Source of the DNA: Isoetes engelmannii
Lineage: Eukaryota > Streptophyta > Lycopodiopsida > Isoetales > Isoetaceae
Direction of reading: 5' to 3'
DNA length: 21,992 nt
NCBI GenBank assembly: GCA_011763485.2
Contig: JAANSK020262382.1
Span: 1-21,992, forward strand
Part shown: positions 1 through 9,728 of the stretch, in pieces
Numbering within the stretch: position 1 is the first letter of the stretch
Layout: each line of letters starts with the position of its first letter
The notes under the pieces: generated by a model
What the model was told of the DNA's origin: nothing
Database searches by the model: none
Seen by the model: only the letters and a program-made list of their open reading frames with translations
Translations under genes and position numbers: made by a program

Positions 1-1170
1 GATCTTTTCATTAATGATCAGATTATCCCCTTTGAAAATTCTGCTCTTGCTAACGAGGATGATAGATGTCGTTTTCTTTATAACAATATCTGTATGACTT
101 TGACTACAGGGTTGTGGATAAATGAGGACTTCTACTGGCATCATAATGGCAGGAATCTGGATACACTGTAAGGAAAGGTTACAAATATCTTATGAGAGAT
201 CAAAATTCAACTGTACATGAACTATTCCTGACAGATGCATCAGAAACTTCACCTTTATGTGGGCTAGCTCCATTCAGCCTAAGATAAAATCCTTTATGTG
301 GCAATTATGGCATAAAGCTTAGCTACCAATAAGAAAAGGTTCAGATTGAATATGGCTGATTCTGATGTCTGCATCAGATGTTTAAACAATCCCGAAGACG
401 AGGATCACCTTTTCAGATCTTGCATCTGGTCTGAATGGGTCATTGAGCTTGCATCGAATTTTCTTGGCATAGATCTTACTAACATGAGCTCCCTTGATTT
501 TTTTCTTCCTGAGAATCCTGCAGACTGGCGTATCTACATTCTCCTTTGGAGGATTTGGAAAGGGAGGAACCAATTCATCTTTCATAATGAGATTGTTCAC
601 CCTGAAGCAATCATCAAGCAGATCAAATATGACATTGACTGGGTCAATGAGGTACAAGGTAGACCATAAACTAATGCATTTTACTGTCACTATCTTGCAG
701 GTCTTATCTTCATGCTGGTACGTCGCATCAAATGGAAAGGGATCTCCTCTGAAGCCAACAAGGCGTGAATTAAGCTATTTGGAGCTCCAAACCCTTATGA
801 ACACAAGATCCTATGCACCTGTAATTGCTGTTGTGAAGACATCGAGAAGACAAGATCCTTTCTCTGCTAAGCAAAAGACAGGAAGGGAAGATTCAATATG
901 GCAAAGGCAGAATCATGTCTATGCATTTTCTGCTCTCTCAGTATGGTTGTCAAAGGAAAAGGCAGTAAGGATCGATCAGCACACCTTCGATCATACTTTT
1001 AGCTGCTTTTGGTCTGAAGTCAAAACAACTCATAAAACTGATCACCAGTTAGTAACCGGATATTATGATAATCTTTTTGACTGTTTTAATGGGTTAGACT
1101 TCCCTGTAAAAAGTTTCCCTATACTTTATTGTTTACTTAATACAAATCGGCCTTCAATTAAAAAAAAAAA
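1..1170 (+). mobile_element. LINE-1: 3' part of a decayed L1-type LINE
   Basis: This is the 3' end of a plant LINE whose 5' part lies outside the window. Residues typical of the end of ORF2 appear in three successive frames: EDFYWHHNG (about 124-150), VRKGYKYLM (about 165-191, resembling the VKSAY motif before the zinc-binding domain), then IQPKIKSFMWQLWHKA (about 270-318), and finally the zinc-binding region of 313-669. At least two frameshifts separate these blocks, so the copy is dead. The segment from 670 to 1159 is the presumed 3' untranslated region; the open frame over 494-1183 is out of register and carries no recognisable domain. The copy ends with an 11-base A run (1160-1170). No target duplication can be assessed because the 5' junction is missing. 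Confidence 0.78.
313..669 (+). pseudogene. Reverse-transcriptase zinc-binding (zf-RVT) region of LINE-1
   Basis: This open stretch encodes the domain that follows the reverse transcriptase in plant non-LTR elements. The signature is a Cys/His cluster, CIRCLNNPEDEDHLFRSC, followed by a W-x-E-W segment and the typical late motif LLWRIWKGRNQFIF. In the family this domain is thought to help bind the element RNA or target DNA. The frame starts directly after a TAA at 313-315, and the homologous upstream residues lie in another frame, so this is not an independent gene. There is no ATG at the beginning; the first ATG is at 352. Confidence 0.75.
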
Positions 1171-1183
1171 GAATTCCCCCTAA

Positions 1184-2177
1184 AATCCCTTTTGGTTTGG
1201 GTGCTTATTGACACAGGGGGGTAATGTAGGGTAGCGAGCGCCTCTTTCATCCTCCCTAAAATAGTATAATACTTGTGTAAAATCAACACCATTAAGTACA
1301 TTGCCTCAAACCTTATAGTATTCTGCAAATCACGCTATACAATATACCAAAACTTCTACGAGCCCTCATATCCATTACCTCCTGAATGTATGACCCGAGA
1401 GACTGTACAGAGGACGTGCTTATATGATCCATAGATATATAGTATTTTTAACGTCACGCCACTAGAAAACATCCAACTGGACATGTGACCACACACCACA
1501 CTACATTGCTCGGTTGGGCTGGTGGATGGTGTATTCATAAGCAAGTTTGTTTATGAACTCCGAATTTAGAAACAAACAGAAATAATATCACAGTTACAAC
1601 ACCATTGGAATATTGAAGGTCACTTGAACCTGCATGTATATGCAAACCTGATCAGCTAATTTGTTTTCTCTATTGTCCATCTTCTCATAAGCAGGTTAGC
1701 CTCATGGACAAAAAAAGTGCTCCTTTTTTATCTTGAAATAGAACATAAGATCGATGTTGAATGTTTCGAATGTCAATGAAGCCGTTGATTTGAATTTGCA
1801 TGTCTTATTTGTCATCTAATTTGGTTCTGAACCCTAGTGTCCATTATATTGATCGTCGTAGTAGTCCAATCATTATATCAAATAACAAACTTAAGAATAT
1901 AAACAAAATGATCCCCTTATACTGTTTACTATCATAATATTTATCACTACAATAACTAGACCTAGAACAATGACTAACAAAACAATCCAAGCCTAATCAA
2001 ACCTATAAACAACATACCTATTTATTGTCTATGCATTGTCTTTGCCCTTTGCCATAGATGGAATGAGTATGCCGTATTCAGTATTTGGTCAAAAGATGAA
2101 GCCATGAAGGAAAGGATAAATAATTTCCAGAATGGATACACTAGATGGATAATTCTCTGTAGCACATATATTTATAC
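1184..2177. other. AT-rich intergenic stretch without recognised gene
   Basis: No open frame with a recognisable domain was found on either strand. The only structure noticed is one copy of a dispersed repeat at 1458-1516, which recurs at 4139-4197. The end of the stretch (2154-2177) may be the left target duplication of LINE-2. Confidence 0.5.
1458..1516 (+). repeat. Dispersed repeat, copy 1 (second copy at 4139-4197)
   Basis: The two copies share a core reading GCCACTAG, CATCCAA(C/T)TGGACATGTGACC and ATTGCTCGGTT in the same order and orientation, at about 85 percent identity by eye. They lie 2.7 kb apart, one on each side of LINE-2. They could be remnants of one older dispersed element. 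Confidence 0.6.
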
Positions 2178-3643
2178 GGCGTCCGCTATGCTGGCCCCTG
2201 AGGGGAAGATGCAGGCGCTGGACATGATGATCTGGAATTTTGTGTGGGGTGGGGATGACGAGGGGGCAGTAGTCAAGATGGCGTGGTGGAAGTGTCTCCG
2301 CCCCCGGTAGGATGGAGGCCTAGCCATCCTGGATTTGGCACTGCACAACAAGGTGTTGGTTTCTAAGTTCGTGTGGAGCATTCTGCAGGATGGAGCGACT
2401 TCACCTGGTGCGACCTTGCTGTTGCAGTCCCTTCGCCACTGTGTGGCATTCGGGAAGCCTACTGCGCATGTGGAGTTGCCCTGGGCGTTGCTTTATGGGC
2501 TTAAGCCGTTTCCACATGCCTCCCCCTTTCTCACTGGGGCGGGCGTGGGAGCATGTGCAAGAGCTGTTTCAGTTGGACCTGGCCGCAGTGTATCATCATT
2601 CTTCACCCTTCTTGTGGGTTCCGCTGCCTCCGGCGCAGTTGCCTCTGGCTGCCATCGTTCATGCCCGGACGCAGGCCCGCTAGAGGCAGGCGGGGGTGCA
2701 CACTCTGGAGGAGTGGTATTGGGCGGGCCAGACGGCCCCATGGGAGTTCTTCCGAGCACGATTTGGTCTGCGAGCCAGTGACCGGGCTATTTGAGAGCAG
2801 CTTGCACAGTGCATCCCGCGGCACATCCCCGAACTGCTCCAGGAGGAGGTAGTGGTTCAGCCTTGGAGGGTACATCCTGATGTTGACGCTGCATGTTTTG
2901 TGCGGTCTGCTTACCGTACTTTAGTCATCCATGACACTTTGCCTCCGTCTGGCAAGTGGTCTTTGCAGCTTTCAGGATCCCGGTGGCGCTCTGTGTGGGT
3001 TTGGACGTGGAGTACCCTTCCCCCTCCGAAGGTTAGGGGGCTCTTATGGCAGGTTGTGCATCGATGTCTTCGGGTTAACATTCGGGTTAGCAGATTTAAG
3101 CCCGGGGTTAGTCCTTTGTGCCCCTGTTGTGGTCCCCATCCAGAGACGATGGAGCATTGTTTGATCCTCTCTCCACACCTGCAGGCGGCCTGGGATTGGG
3201 TTCAAGCACAGCTGCGGGTTCGGCTAACTAGTCAGCAGTTGCTCTTGCACCTGTATCCTGGAGCCTGGCCCCTTCCGAGGAAGCAAGCCTTGCACTTGTG
3301 CGTGGCTTGGTTGATGTGGTTGATTTGGAAGCGTCGGCGGCTGTGGGTTTTCCAGGGGGAGCAGCGGCCTTCGTCCTCTTTGATTCCCCCTTTGAGGTAT
3401 AAGCTGTTTCAGAGTTTTCTGGTATTCCCGGGGTTGGCTGAGCGGAAGTTCGCCATTTGGCGAGACTTCCTGGGGATAGTAGACATTGATGGGAATTTTG
3501 TTCAGTTGTAGTGGTTGAGAGATGTTGGAGTGGTGGGGTACTGTTGTCTCTTCGAGGCAGCCTCTCTTGCTCCTCGCTCATCTTGTAATACTGTTATTCT
3601 TTTCATACATTGATATGAGTTCTTCAAAAAAAAAAAAAAAAAA
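2178..3643 (+). mobile_element. LINE-2: 5'-truncated, GC-rich L1-type LINE
   Basis: This non-LTR retrotransposon end covers the C-terminal reverse-transcriptase region and the zinc-binding domain. Recognisable blocks are MLAPEGKMQALDMMIWNFVW (about 2190-2250), WWKCLRPR followed by GGLAILDLALHNKVLVSKF (about 2284-2370), and the zf-RVT region at 2852-3511. The copy has an in-frame TAG at 2308, one frame change near 2390 and two further stops before 2800. It ends in an 18-base A run (3626-3643). Its GC content is far higher than that of the AT-rich flanks, and the switch is sharp at about 2178. A degenerate target duplication may be present: TCTCTGTAGCACAT at 2154-2167 against TCTCTAGATACAT at 3644-3656. 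The 3' end shares its last sixty or so bases with LINE-4. Confidence 0.85.
2852..3511 (+). pseudogene. LINE-2 ORF2 C-terminus with zf-RVT domain (219 codons open)
   Basis: This is the longest uninterrupted part of LINE-2. It begins with a segment ending in VRSAYRTL (the pre-zinc-domain motif) and continues with PPPKVRGLLWQVVHRCLRVN, the zinc cluster LCPCCGPHPETMEHCLILSP and the late motif WLMWLIWKRRRLWVFQG. It stops with a TAG at 3509-3511. In intact relatives these residues are fused downstream of the endonuclease and reverse transcriptase, which are absent here. The ATG at 2852 is therefore incidental and no independent protein is expected. Confidence 0.8.
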
Positions 3644-3828
3644 TCTCTAGATACATTTCTTATTTGTTATACAATTGTTTGGAAAACGTGTAAAACTTGA
3701 TACAACAACTTGCAACTATGCGAAAAAGCATGTTACTCAACATTTTATCCATGGGTGTAGTAGCGTCGTGCTACGCTTTGAAGCCCTAAATGTTTTATTT
3801 TATTTTTATTCTCTTTTTTCTGTTGCAG

Positions 3829-4039
3829 TTTTGATCTCGACATCTTCGGCCCGACGTTGTTCAAGTGGTTTTACGGAGCATTCTCAAGATGAAAGAGTTT
3901 TTACGTACTACATAATTTTCATGAGGATGGCCATTGCATTAATGCTGAGGCGGTGCTTCCAGCTGAGGCAGCCACGAGCCCCCTGCTAAAGCTGATGGCA
4001 CTGCCGAAGCATTTCGCCATGCAATGGCCCGAGGCATAA
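3829..4039 (+). pseudogene. Unassigned exon-like relic
   Basis: A strong 3' splice site (a long T/C-rich tract followed by TTGCAG ending at 3828) precedes a frame that reads protein-like: FDLDIFGPTLFKWFYGAF, then one TGA at 3890-3892, then in the same frame HEDGHCINAEAVLPAEAA and LLKLMALPKHFAMQWPEA before a TAA at 4037-4039. The composition (W, H and C-containing, low in stops) is unlike the shadow frames around it. I do not recognise the family. It may be the last exon of a dead or captured gene, or simple chance; no partner exon was found upstream. Confidence 0.3.
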
Positions 4040-4138
4040 AAAATATGAATGTAAATATCATTATGCCTAAAATTACGTCACAAAGCAAATTACACCTCCT
4101 AATATGTGCTGTAACTTGCAGTAATTTAACATCATCAC

Positions 4139-4197
4139 CCCACTAGGTAGCATCCAATTGGACATGTGACCTCACATCACATTGCATTGCTCGGTTC
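4139..4197 (+). repeat. Dispersed repeat, copy 2 (first copy at 1458-1516)
   Basis: This copy has the same order of words as copy 1, including GGACATGTGACC and ATTGCTCGGTT. It is followed at 4229-4250 by a short inverted repeat, TGTTGGG with CCCAACA, around an 8-base loop. Confidence 0.6.
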
Positions 4198-4444
4198 GCC
4201 CCTGCCCCAAACACTTTACATTGCGCATGTTGGGATTTGATCCCCAACAATACCGGCTGCGATTTTGAGCAGTGTCGAACTCGAGACCATGTTCCTAAGG
4301 AACTAGTGTGTTACTACTAGAGTAACCTATAATTTTATATTATTAGATTAGATTAATTTTGTTGACATTCTTGTGTGCATGGGCTCAACTTGCTCAAGTG
4401 TGTAAACTTGTAGGATAGACAAAAGCGTATATGTAAATTCTTAG

Positions 4445-7400
4445 GGCACACGTGGAAACCAAGAGAATTTCCGACACAGATACGAGCGCGGGGTTATGGC
4501 TACCTGATTTTCTCCTTAAAATCAAATGCAAGAAGGATTTGTGCGTTTTAGAGGAAGCACAGCCCGGGGGGCTGCTTTACAAACTGGCGACCTCTTCAGA
4601 AGCTGTGGTGGCCTGTTCCTCCATAGATGCAGGCATAACAGTGTGGGATTTAGCATCTGGCCTTCCCATCTCCCATCTCAAGTCCTGCGCCTCTTCTCGA
4701 AATTCGCTAGCTTGCATTGGATCCCACTTTGTTGCAGCGTCGCAAATCAATAAGTCTGGAAGCGGTGCCATCTTCTTCTGGACATGGCAAAAGGTCCGTT
4801 ATTTATAACATCAATTTTTTTTTTCTTATTGTTCATTCTGTCCTGAACATATGGTCCTTATCTACTACGAAGTCTGAAATATTAAGAGCTGCAGATTCTT
4901 AATAATGTCAAAATTTTAAAGTGCAGACAACTAGCTGATATGACCTTAACTGATAGTACTATGTGACAGAGTCAAGTTGCATTCAAAAGCTATCCAGTGG
5001 AGCCAATTGAACCACTAGCTTGCACTACTGATGGTATATATCTTGCCGGGGGTGGCTTGTCTGGACGAATATATCTTTGGGAGGTAGTCATTTGCTCTAT
5101 AAAGTCCTTCATTTTTTTTATTTCCATGAATGCATCAAATAATCTGTTTAACGATTTATGCTAACGGGTACGGATTTGTCTCTGTTCAGATTGCTTGTCT
5201 TGAGTAGTTTTTAAATGCATAAATTTCGGTTCCTCGTTTTAGCTGTTCGTTAGTGCTAGTTCAACAAGTGCAGTGGCTTTAGCACTAGTTTGGATTGTTC
5301 TTTAATTATTTCCAATATCATGCCAATCATTAGAATGCAATTGTTTTGGAAGTGTTTTTTCCAAATGATTGTTGTTTGAAACGTTTATTGCACATATGGC
5401 ATCTCTCATTTGAGAATAACCAGGCTGGATAATTGTCGATCATCTAATAGGATTATAGGGATGTCCGATTGTACAGTAGAAACTGAAACCAACATGTTCT
5501 AATGGTGGGGATAATACTTGGATTTTAGGATTACTTCTACTATTACCACCTTGTTTATACCTCGTAGTTGTTCCTTTGGACTTTTTAAGAGAGAGAATAG
5601 CTTTTAAGCACTTGACTTCTGGTTTCATCAAAAAAATATCATGACTACAATGATACCTCACCATTGAGCACATAATAGCTGTTAGTTCTAAAATTACAGG
5701 TAGCAAGTGGCAGATTGTTGAGAGTTTGGACTGGACATTATAAGGCAGTCAGATGCCTTATTTTTTCTGATGACGATTCATTGCTTATATCTGGTGCTGA
5801 TGATGGACTTGTCATTGTGTTCCCTCTGGTCAGGTAGATACTTTTGCATTTCTATATATTTTGCAGTAGACTGGCGTATATAAGGCTACACTATATGAAT
5901 GCTAACTTTGAACACCCTTGATTATTTGGGTAAGAATGGTGCAAATTGCGTTAGCAGATTATGATAGTGTCCTGGTTCACATGCAAAAAATTAAAAGATC
6001 GGATCCCAATTGATGCTTATTTGTTTCAATTATGGATAGGGCACTAGATAGTGAACACCTACAAGCTGGAAATGAAGTTCAGGTACCTTGCATGCATAAA
6101 TGGTCTGATCACACTTTACCCGTGACTGGTTTGGTGGCTGGCTCTGGTGGTTCAAGTGCAATTATAGTGTCTTGCTCTCTGGATCATACCTGCAAGGTGA
6201 GGTTTCCATGTTTCCTTTTCTTTTCTATTTACTCTGAGTGATGATCTTACAACAAGCTTGCTATAGGGTTGTATGTAATGCTCCATTGTAGTTTTTTGAC
6301 TGATGGCCCACATTCTATGCTTATGTTTTCTTACTTTGATGTCTTAAAGTAAGTTTGTACACTGATTACAGTTTCTGCCATAATAAGAGGATAAGAAATT
6401 GCTGCCTTTTTTGGAATCAGCCAAAGAATTTTTTATTAGGGCCATCATAGATCATCATGTATATCTTTCATTTATAAGGAAATATAATCCGTATTGAGGA
6501 AAGTATTAAAATATGATAATATGTGAATACAAATTGAATGGGTGTCGTCATTTTTAACTGTGATATCTTATTTGTTTTTGCCATGAAGCAGATTTGGAGC
6601 CTTGGACTTGGTACACTTCTAAGGTCAATTCTCTTTCCAGCAGCACTAAACTCTACTGCATTGGATCCAGGAGAATATGCACTGTATGCTGGCGGAGTGG
6701 ATGGAAGGATATTTATTACTGCCTTGAATTTTAGTGTTCCCACAGCAGCTGGCATGCATAGTGCCGATGGTCTTCTTGGTGGCGATGGAGTTGGTCATAG
6801 GTGAGCAAGGTGTGGTGTAGTGTGGTGTAATAGCAGAAATTTTGCTAGTCAATTCATAATTAAGATTAATCTGAACGAGGCTGTCCTTTGCAATTCTGCT
6901 TACTTTGAGACATATTTTTTTTGCCTTAATGTATTGCAAAATCTTACATAGCAAGGAAAATGGCATATTGAACTTAAGGCTCTCAGTTCATAAGGCACAA
7001 ACTTAAGATGCAGAAAGCATACGTTAGATTGACATGCAGGATTGATTTTCTTACACAGATTCAGCCCATAAGCATGTCAAAGTACATGGCTGATAACACA
7101 TTCTGCCTTTTTTTTTGCTGGTTTCTCTTCCAGCCGGGCTGTAACATCTTTGGCATTCTGTATGGATGGGGTATCTCTTATTTCTGGTTCTGAAGACTGC
7201 ACCGTACTCTTGTGGGATACAATTACTCGTCAAGTGCTGAGAACCTTCACCCACACTAAAGGTGAACCAATCTTCTTTTTTGTATGTGCAGCATGAACAG
7301 TCCTATTAAAATTGTAAGTTTTTTGTAAGGTTGTGATTTGATTAGTATGAGATGAGGATGTTAGTGTTAATATGTGGGTTCATTGTTTGTGAAAAGTTTT

Positions 7401-8029
7401 GCTGAAGTTGAATTTGGAACAGGACCAATTAGCTGTGTCTTGGTAGTGCCACGCCCTACCATGTTACAGCATGGAGCGACGACAGAAGGCAGGCCTATAA
7501 ATCGTCGTGGTCCATTATTACCTGTAGTTCCTTTAAACAAGTATGTCACTGCAGAGACCGGGGCACAAGATTCCAAGCCATGGGAGGGTTCTCCAGTTGT
7601 GCTCCCCTCATTTGTTGGGGAGACAGACAACGATAGTTATTGCTATAGCTCCATTTCAATGGAAAACCAAATTAAACAGTTAGAGGTAACTAAATGTTCT
7701 CAGTCTGGCTCTGTACCTTAGGTTAATGATTGCCTGAAGTCAATTCAGTTTTGCTTACAATTTTATGTAATGACATTATGCTTGATTCTTCTCAGGAACA
7801 AGGCTCTACAGCTGCCATGCAAATGGAGCTAGAGAGGCTAAGATCTGAACTTCGTCGTGCATTAAGTAATGGACAGCAATGGCAGCAACTTCATCAAGAG
7901 CTGTATGGCTTTTGCGTTGACGAGCTCATGGGTGGAAACAAAGAAAGAGAAGAAGAAAAAGAACCAGAAAGGGATTTGGAGAAAGAGAAGTATAGAGGAA
8001 GAGGAATAATTTGCGAGAAGATTAGATAG
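4445..8029 (+). CDS. RID3: WD40 protein WDR18/Ipi3-type (plant RID3-like), eight exons seen
   Basis: This is the plant counterpart of yeast Ipi3 and human WDR18, a nucleolar WD40 subunit of the Rix1-Ipi1-Ipi3 (PELP1-TEX10-WDR18) complex needed for 60S ribosomal subunit maturation; in Arabidopsis the gene is ROOT INITIATION DEFECTIVE 3. Exons: 4445(?)-4793, 4970-5083, 5700-5833, 6040-6196, 6592-6800, 7134-7261, 7423-7685 and 7796-8029, all joined by GT-AG introns with matching phases. Diagnostic strings are VVACSSIDAGITVWDLASG, VAFKSYPVEPIEPLACTT, GGGLSGRIYLWE, GHYKAVRCLIFSDDDSLLIS, CSLDHTCK/IWSLGLGTLL and SGSEDCTVLLWD. The last exon gives a coiled coil (MQMELERLRSELRRAL), then a Lys/Glu-rich tail ending at TAG. 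About 526 codons are visible, longer than the roughly 440 of Arabidopsis. The first exon has no in-frame ATG after the stop at 4434, so the true start is unresolved; AG at 4443-4444 is a plausible 3' splice site for a missing 5' exon. Confidence 0.9.
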
Positions 8030-8526
8030 TTGGATTTTGTTCAGTGAACCATCGCAGCACCATGTTGCATGTGGGGCACCATGTAATGGAGAATTACAAG
8101 CACCGGAAGGGAGATGTTCAACTGTTCCAAGTCTCTAACATCCCCCACAGTTTTATATGATGTGTAACACTAACGGGGTACAACGTGCAAAAACGGGCAT
8201 AATGTCTATGCTTGGGGGCGTGAGAGTTTATTATTCATCATGTCAAAATTTTATAATGCTACTTGTTTGTCCATATGTTTGAGGGTTAAGAAATGTTTAT
8301 CAGCTTGGCAGACTTGGACGGACACATTCATGTCCTTTTATAACGGGTGCTTAGCTGTTTTTGACAATGTGGCTCAAACTTTTGCAGAGAGTTAACAATT
8401 ACATCATAAATGTGGGCAGTTGGTTTGTAGGAAACACTCGTGGGCGAGCTGTTTCTCAGAGAAATAGACCGGCGAGCCGCGAGCTTCATTAGAGACGCTT
8501 CACGTGTCACCGGCAAGTTTTTGTCG
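8030..8526. other. Downstream region of the WDR18 gene
   Basis: This stretch must contain the 3' untranslated region and the polyadenylation site, but no AATAAA was seen and no RNA gene or second coding region is supported. An open frame at 8440-8649 has no recognisable domain and runs into a foldback, so I do not call it. Confidence 0.4.
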
Positions 8527-8596
8527 GACGTCAAGCCGTTGGAGACGCTCAGATGTAAACTGCTCCAGCAGTTCGAGGATGAACGGCTTGGACGTC
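8527..8596. repeat. Foldback with 14-bp arms
   Basis: GACGTCAAGCCGTT (8527-8540) is the inverse of AACGGCTTGGACGTC (8582-8596) apart from one extra G. The loop is about 41 bp. It could form a cruciform or RNA hairpin downstream of the WDR18 gene. Confidence 0.6.
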
Positions 8597-8657
8597 AAAC
8601 CGGCCGTCTCAGCTTAGCTGCATGTGAATACCAAAAAATTTACATGTGAGGCGTCCC

Positions 8658-8863
8658 TTAACCTGCAGGCTGGTCTCATCGCTCAATCTTGAGCGTTCGA
8701 TGGAAGAAAGTTAAATCCAGTAACTTTGATGCGCGCCAAGTTACTTGATAATCAGCCTCGACTCTTGATAATCTGCTTCGGTGCTGTGATAATCTGCTCT
8801 GGGGCTTTGATAATCTGGTTAGGTGCTTGCTTCGGGGATGCCAATTTGTGGCCTGTGGGTTAA
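8658..8863 (-). repeat. TTAA-bounded segment with four phased TGATAATC octamers
   Basis: Four exact TGATAATC octamers start at 8746, 8766, 8787 and 8808, giving spacings of 20, 21 and 21 bp, close to two helical turns each. The words between them differ, so this is not a simple tandem repeat. The segment is flanked by an imperfect 20-bp inverted repeat that includes TTAA on both sides: GGCGTCCCTTAACCTGCAGG (8651-8670) against CCTGTGGGTTAAGGGAGGCC (8853-8872), 17 of 20 positions. This could be a set of protein-binding sites, such as subterminal transposase sites in a miniature element, or a regulatory array. The strand given is the one on which it matches the similar structure at 20347-20474. 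Confidence 0.6.
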
Positions 8864-8940
8864 GGGAGGCCAACCCTCCCCTCTCGCCGAGAGGGTTATT
8901 TGTTGTAATCTTCGAGAGGGGAGGGTTATCCTCCTCTTAA
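8860..8940. repeat. TTAA-bounded foldback element, copy 1
   Basis: The left arm reads TTAAGGGAGGCCAACCCTCC followed by CCTCTCG; the right arm, inverted, reads TTAAGAGGAGGATAACCCTC followed by CCCTCTCG. The arms are about 27 bp with few mismatches, around a loop of roughly 25 bp. Both ends are TTAA. The arm resembles that of the foldback at 20247-20350, which suggests one family of miniature inverted-repeat elements. Confidence 0.65.
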
Positions 8941-9020
8941 CGGCAAGCCATCTAACTGCAATGAAACAGAAAGCTCATGTTACGTAAAAGGAACCTATTT
9001 TGGCCCCTCCATGCCAGATC

Positions 9021-9114
9021 CACGTCATCTCCATCTTAGCTCTATTCCTAAACGTCACCAAATAAAAGGAACACGTCATCTCCATCTTAGCTCTATTCCT
9101 AAACGTCACCAAAT
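9021..9114 (+). repeat. Exact 43-bp direct duplication, period 51
   Basis: The block running from CACGTCATCTCCATCTTAGC to AACGTCACCAAAT occurs at 9021-9063 and again at 9072-9114 with no difference seen. The 8-base spacer is AAAAGGAA. Confidence 0.9.
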
Positions 9115-9140
9115 GATAAGGTGCTGCGCACTTTGCTCAC

Positions 9141-9365
9141 TAGGGCTGAGAAGGGTGTTTTCATGTTTGTTGGGACTTTATTTTGTTTGTCAATTGATAA
9201 AACAATTGAGGAAGGAAAGGGCATGGAGGGTTGCCCTCTAGGGCTGAGAACGTTGTTTTCATGTTTGTTGGGGCTTTATTTTGTTTGTCAATTGATTTGA
9301 TAACAGTTGAGGAAGGAAAGGGAAAGTAATGAACATGGGGTTGGTTTTGTGTTTTGTGTTTTGGT
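9141..9365 (+). repeat. R98 repeat: two tandem copies, period 98
   Basis: Unit 1 is 9141-9238 and unit 2 starts at 9239. Each unit has TAGGGCTGAGAA, TGTTTTCATGTTTGTTGGG, TTTATTTTGTTTGTCAATTG and GAGGAAGGAAAGGG in this order. CAATTGATAAAACAATTG in unit 1 is a near-palindrome. Unit 2 continues into GGGGTTGGTTTTGTG. Other copies lie at 13084-15480 (split by two insertions) and 15569-15612. No coding capacity is evident. The uninterrupted sequence at 9209-9245 serves as the empty site for the hAT insertion described below. Confidence 0.8.
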
Positions 9366-9392
9366 GCGAGTTGTTGCAATAGCGAGCGTAAC

Positions 9393-9425
9393 GATGAGCA
9401 CATAATCACAATGTGATTCAATCCA
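9393..9425 (+). repeat. 33-bp direct repeat, left copy
   Basis: The block starting GATGAGCACATAATCACAAT and ending GTGATTCAATCCA is identical to 11937-11969, 2.5 kb away. It contains a near-palindrome, AATCACAATGTGATT. It is far too long to be a target duplication. Confidence 0.85.
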
Positions 9426-9683
9426 GAAGGTGCCCACGAGAATGAAAGTGGTGGTTATAACGTAAGGTTTTCAATGGTGTGGGGGGGTGTATTCGTATGA
9501 AAAAGCGTATTTTGGTGATGTGGCATTAGGGGTTTGGGAGTGTCGAAGGTTCAATCCAGAAGGTGCCCACGAGAATGAAAGTGGTGGTTATAACGTAAGG
9601 TTTTCAATGGTGTGGGGGGGTGTATTCGTATGAAAAAGCGTATTTTGGTGATGTGGCATTAGGGGTTTGGGAGTGTCGAAGGT
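9418..9683 (+). repeat. Perfect 133-bp tandem duplication
   Basis: Copy 1 (9418-9550) and copy 2 (9551-9683) match base for base by eye, beginning TCAATCCAGAAGGTGCCCAC and ending GAGTGTCGAAGGT. Copy 1 overlaps the end of a 33-bp repeat at 9393-9425. Perfect identity implies a very recent event or an assembly artefact. Confidence 0.9.
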
Positions 9684-9728
9684 TTGACCTATTTTGTTGG
9701 TGGTTTTTAGGGTTTCGTAGAAATACGA

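Noticed and set aside
494-1183. Long plus-strand open frame of 229 codons
   Set aside because: It overlaps the LINE-1 zinc-binding frame out of register and continues through its 3' region to the poly(A) tail, with no recognisable domain.
2335-2781. Plus-strand frame of 148 codons within LINE-2
   Set aside because: Only its first part is in the LINE reading frame; after about 2390 it is a shadow of the correct frame in GC-rich DNA.
4452-4454. GTG at 4452 as a translation start of the WDR18-like protein
   Set aside because: Plant nuclear genes very rarely start at GTG, and the context is poor; a missing upstream exon is more likely.
6238-6303. C/D-box snoRNA candidate in intron 4 of the WDR18 gene (GTGATGA at 6238-6244, CTGA at 6300-6303)
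   Set aside because: The box spacing fits, but there is no terminal stem outside the boxes and no clear D' or C' box, so chance is more likely.
8440-8649. Plus-strand frame of 69 codons downstream of the WDR18 gene
   Set aside because: No recognisable domain; half of it is the foldback at 8527-8596.
9021-9114. CRISPR-like direct repeats
   Set aside because: Only two units with an 8-bp spacer in plant nuclear DNA; a simple tandem duplication.
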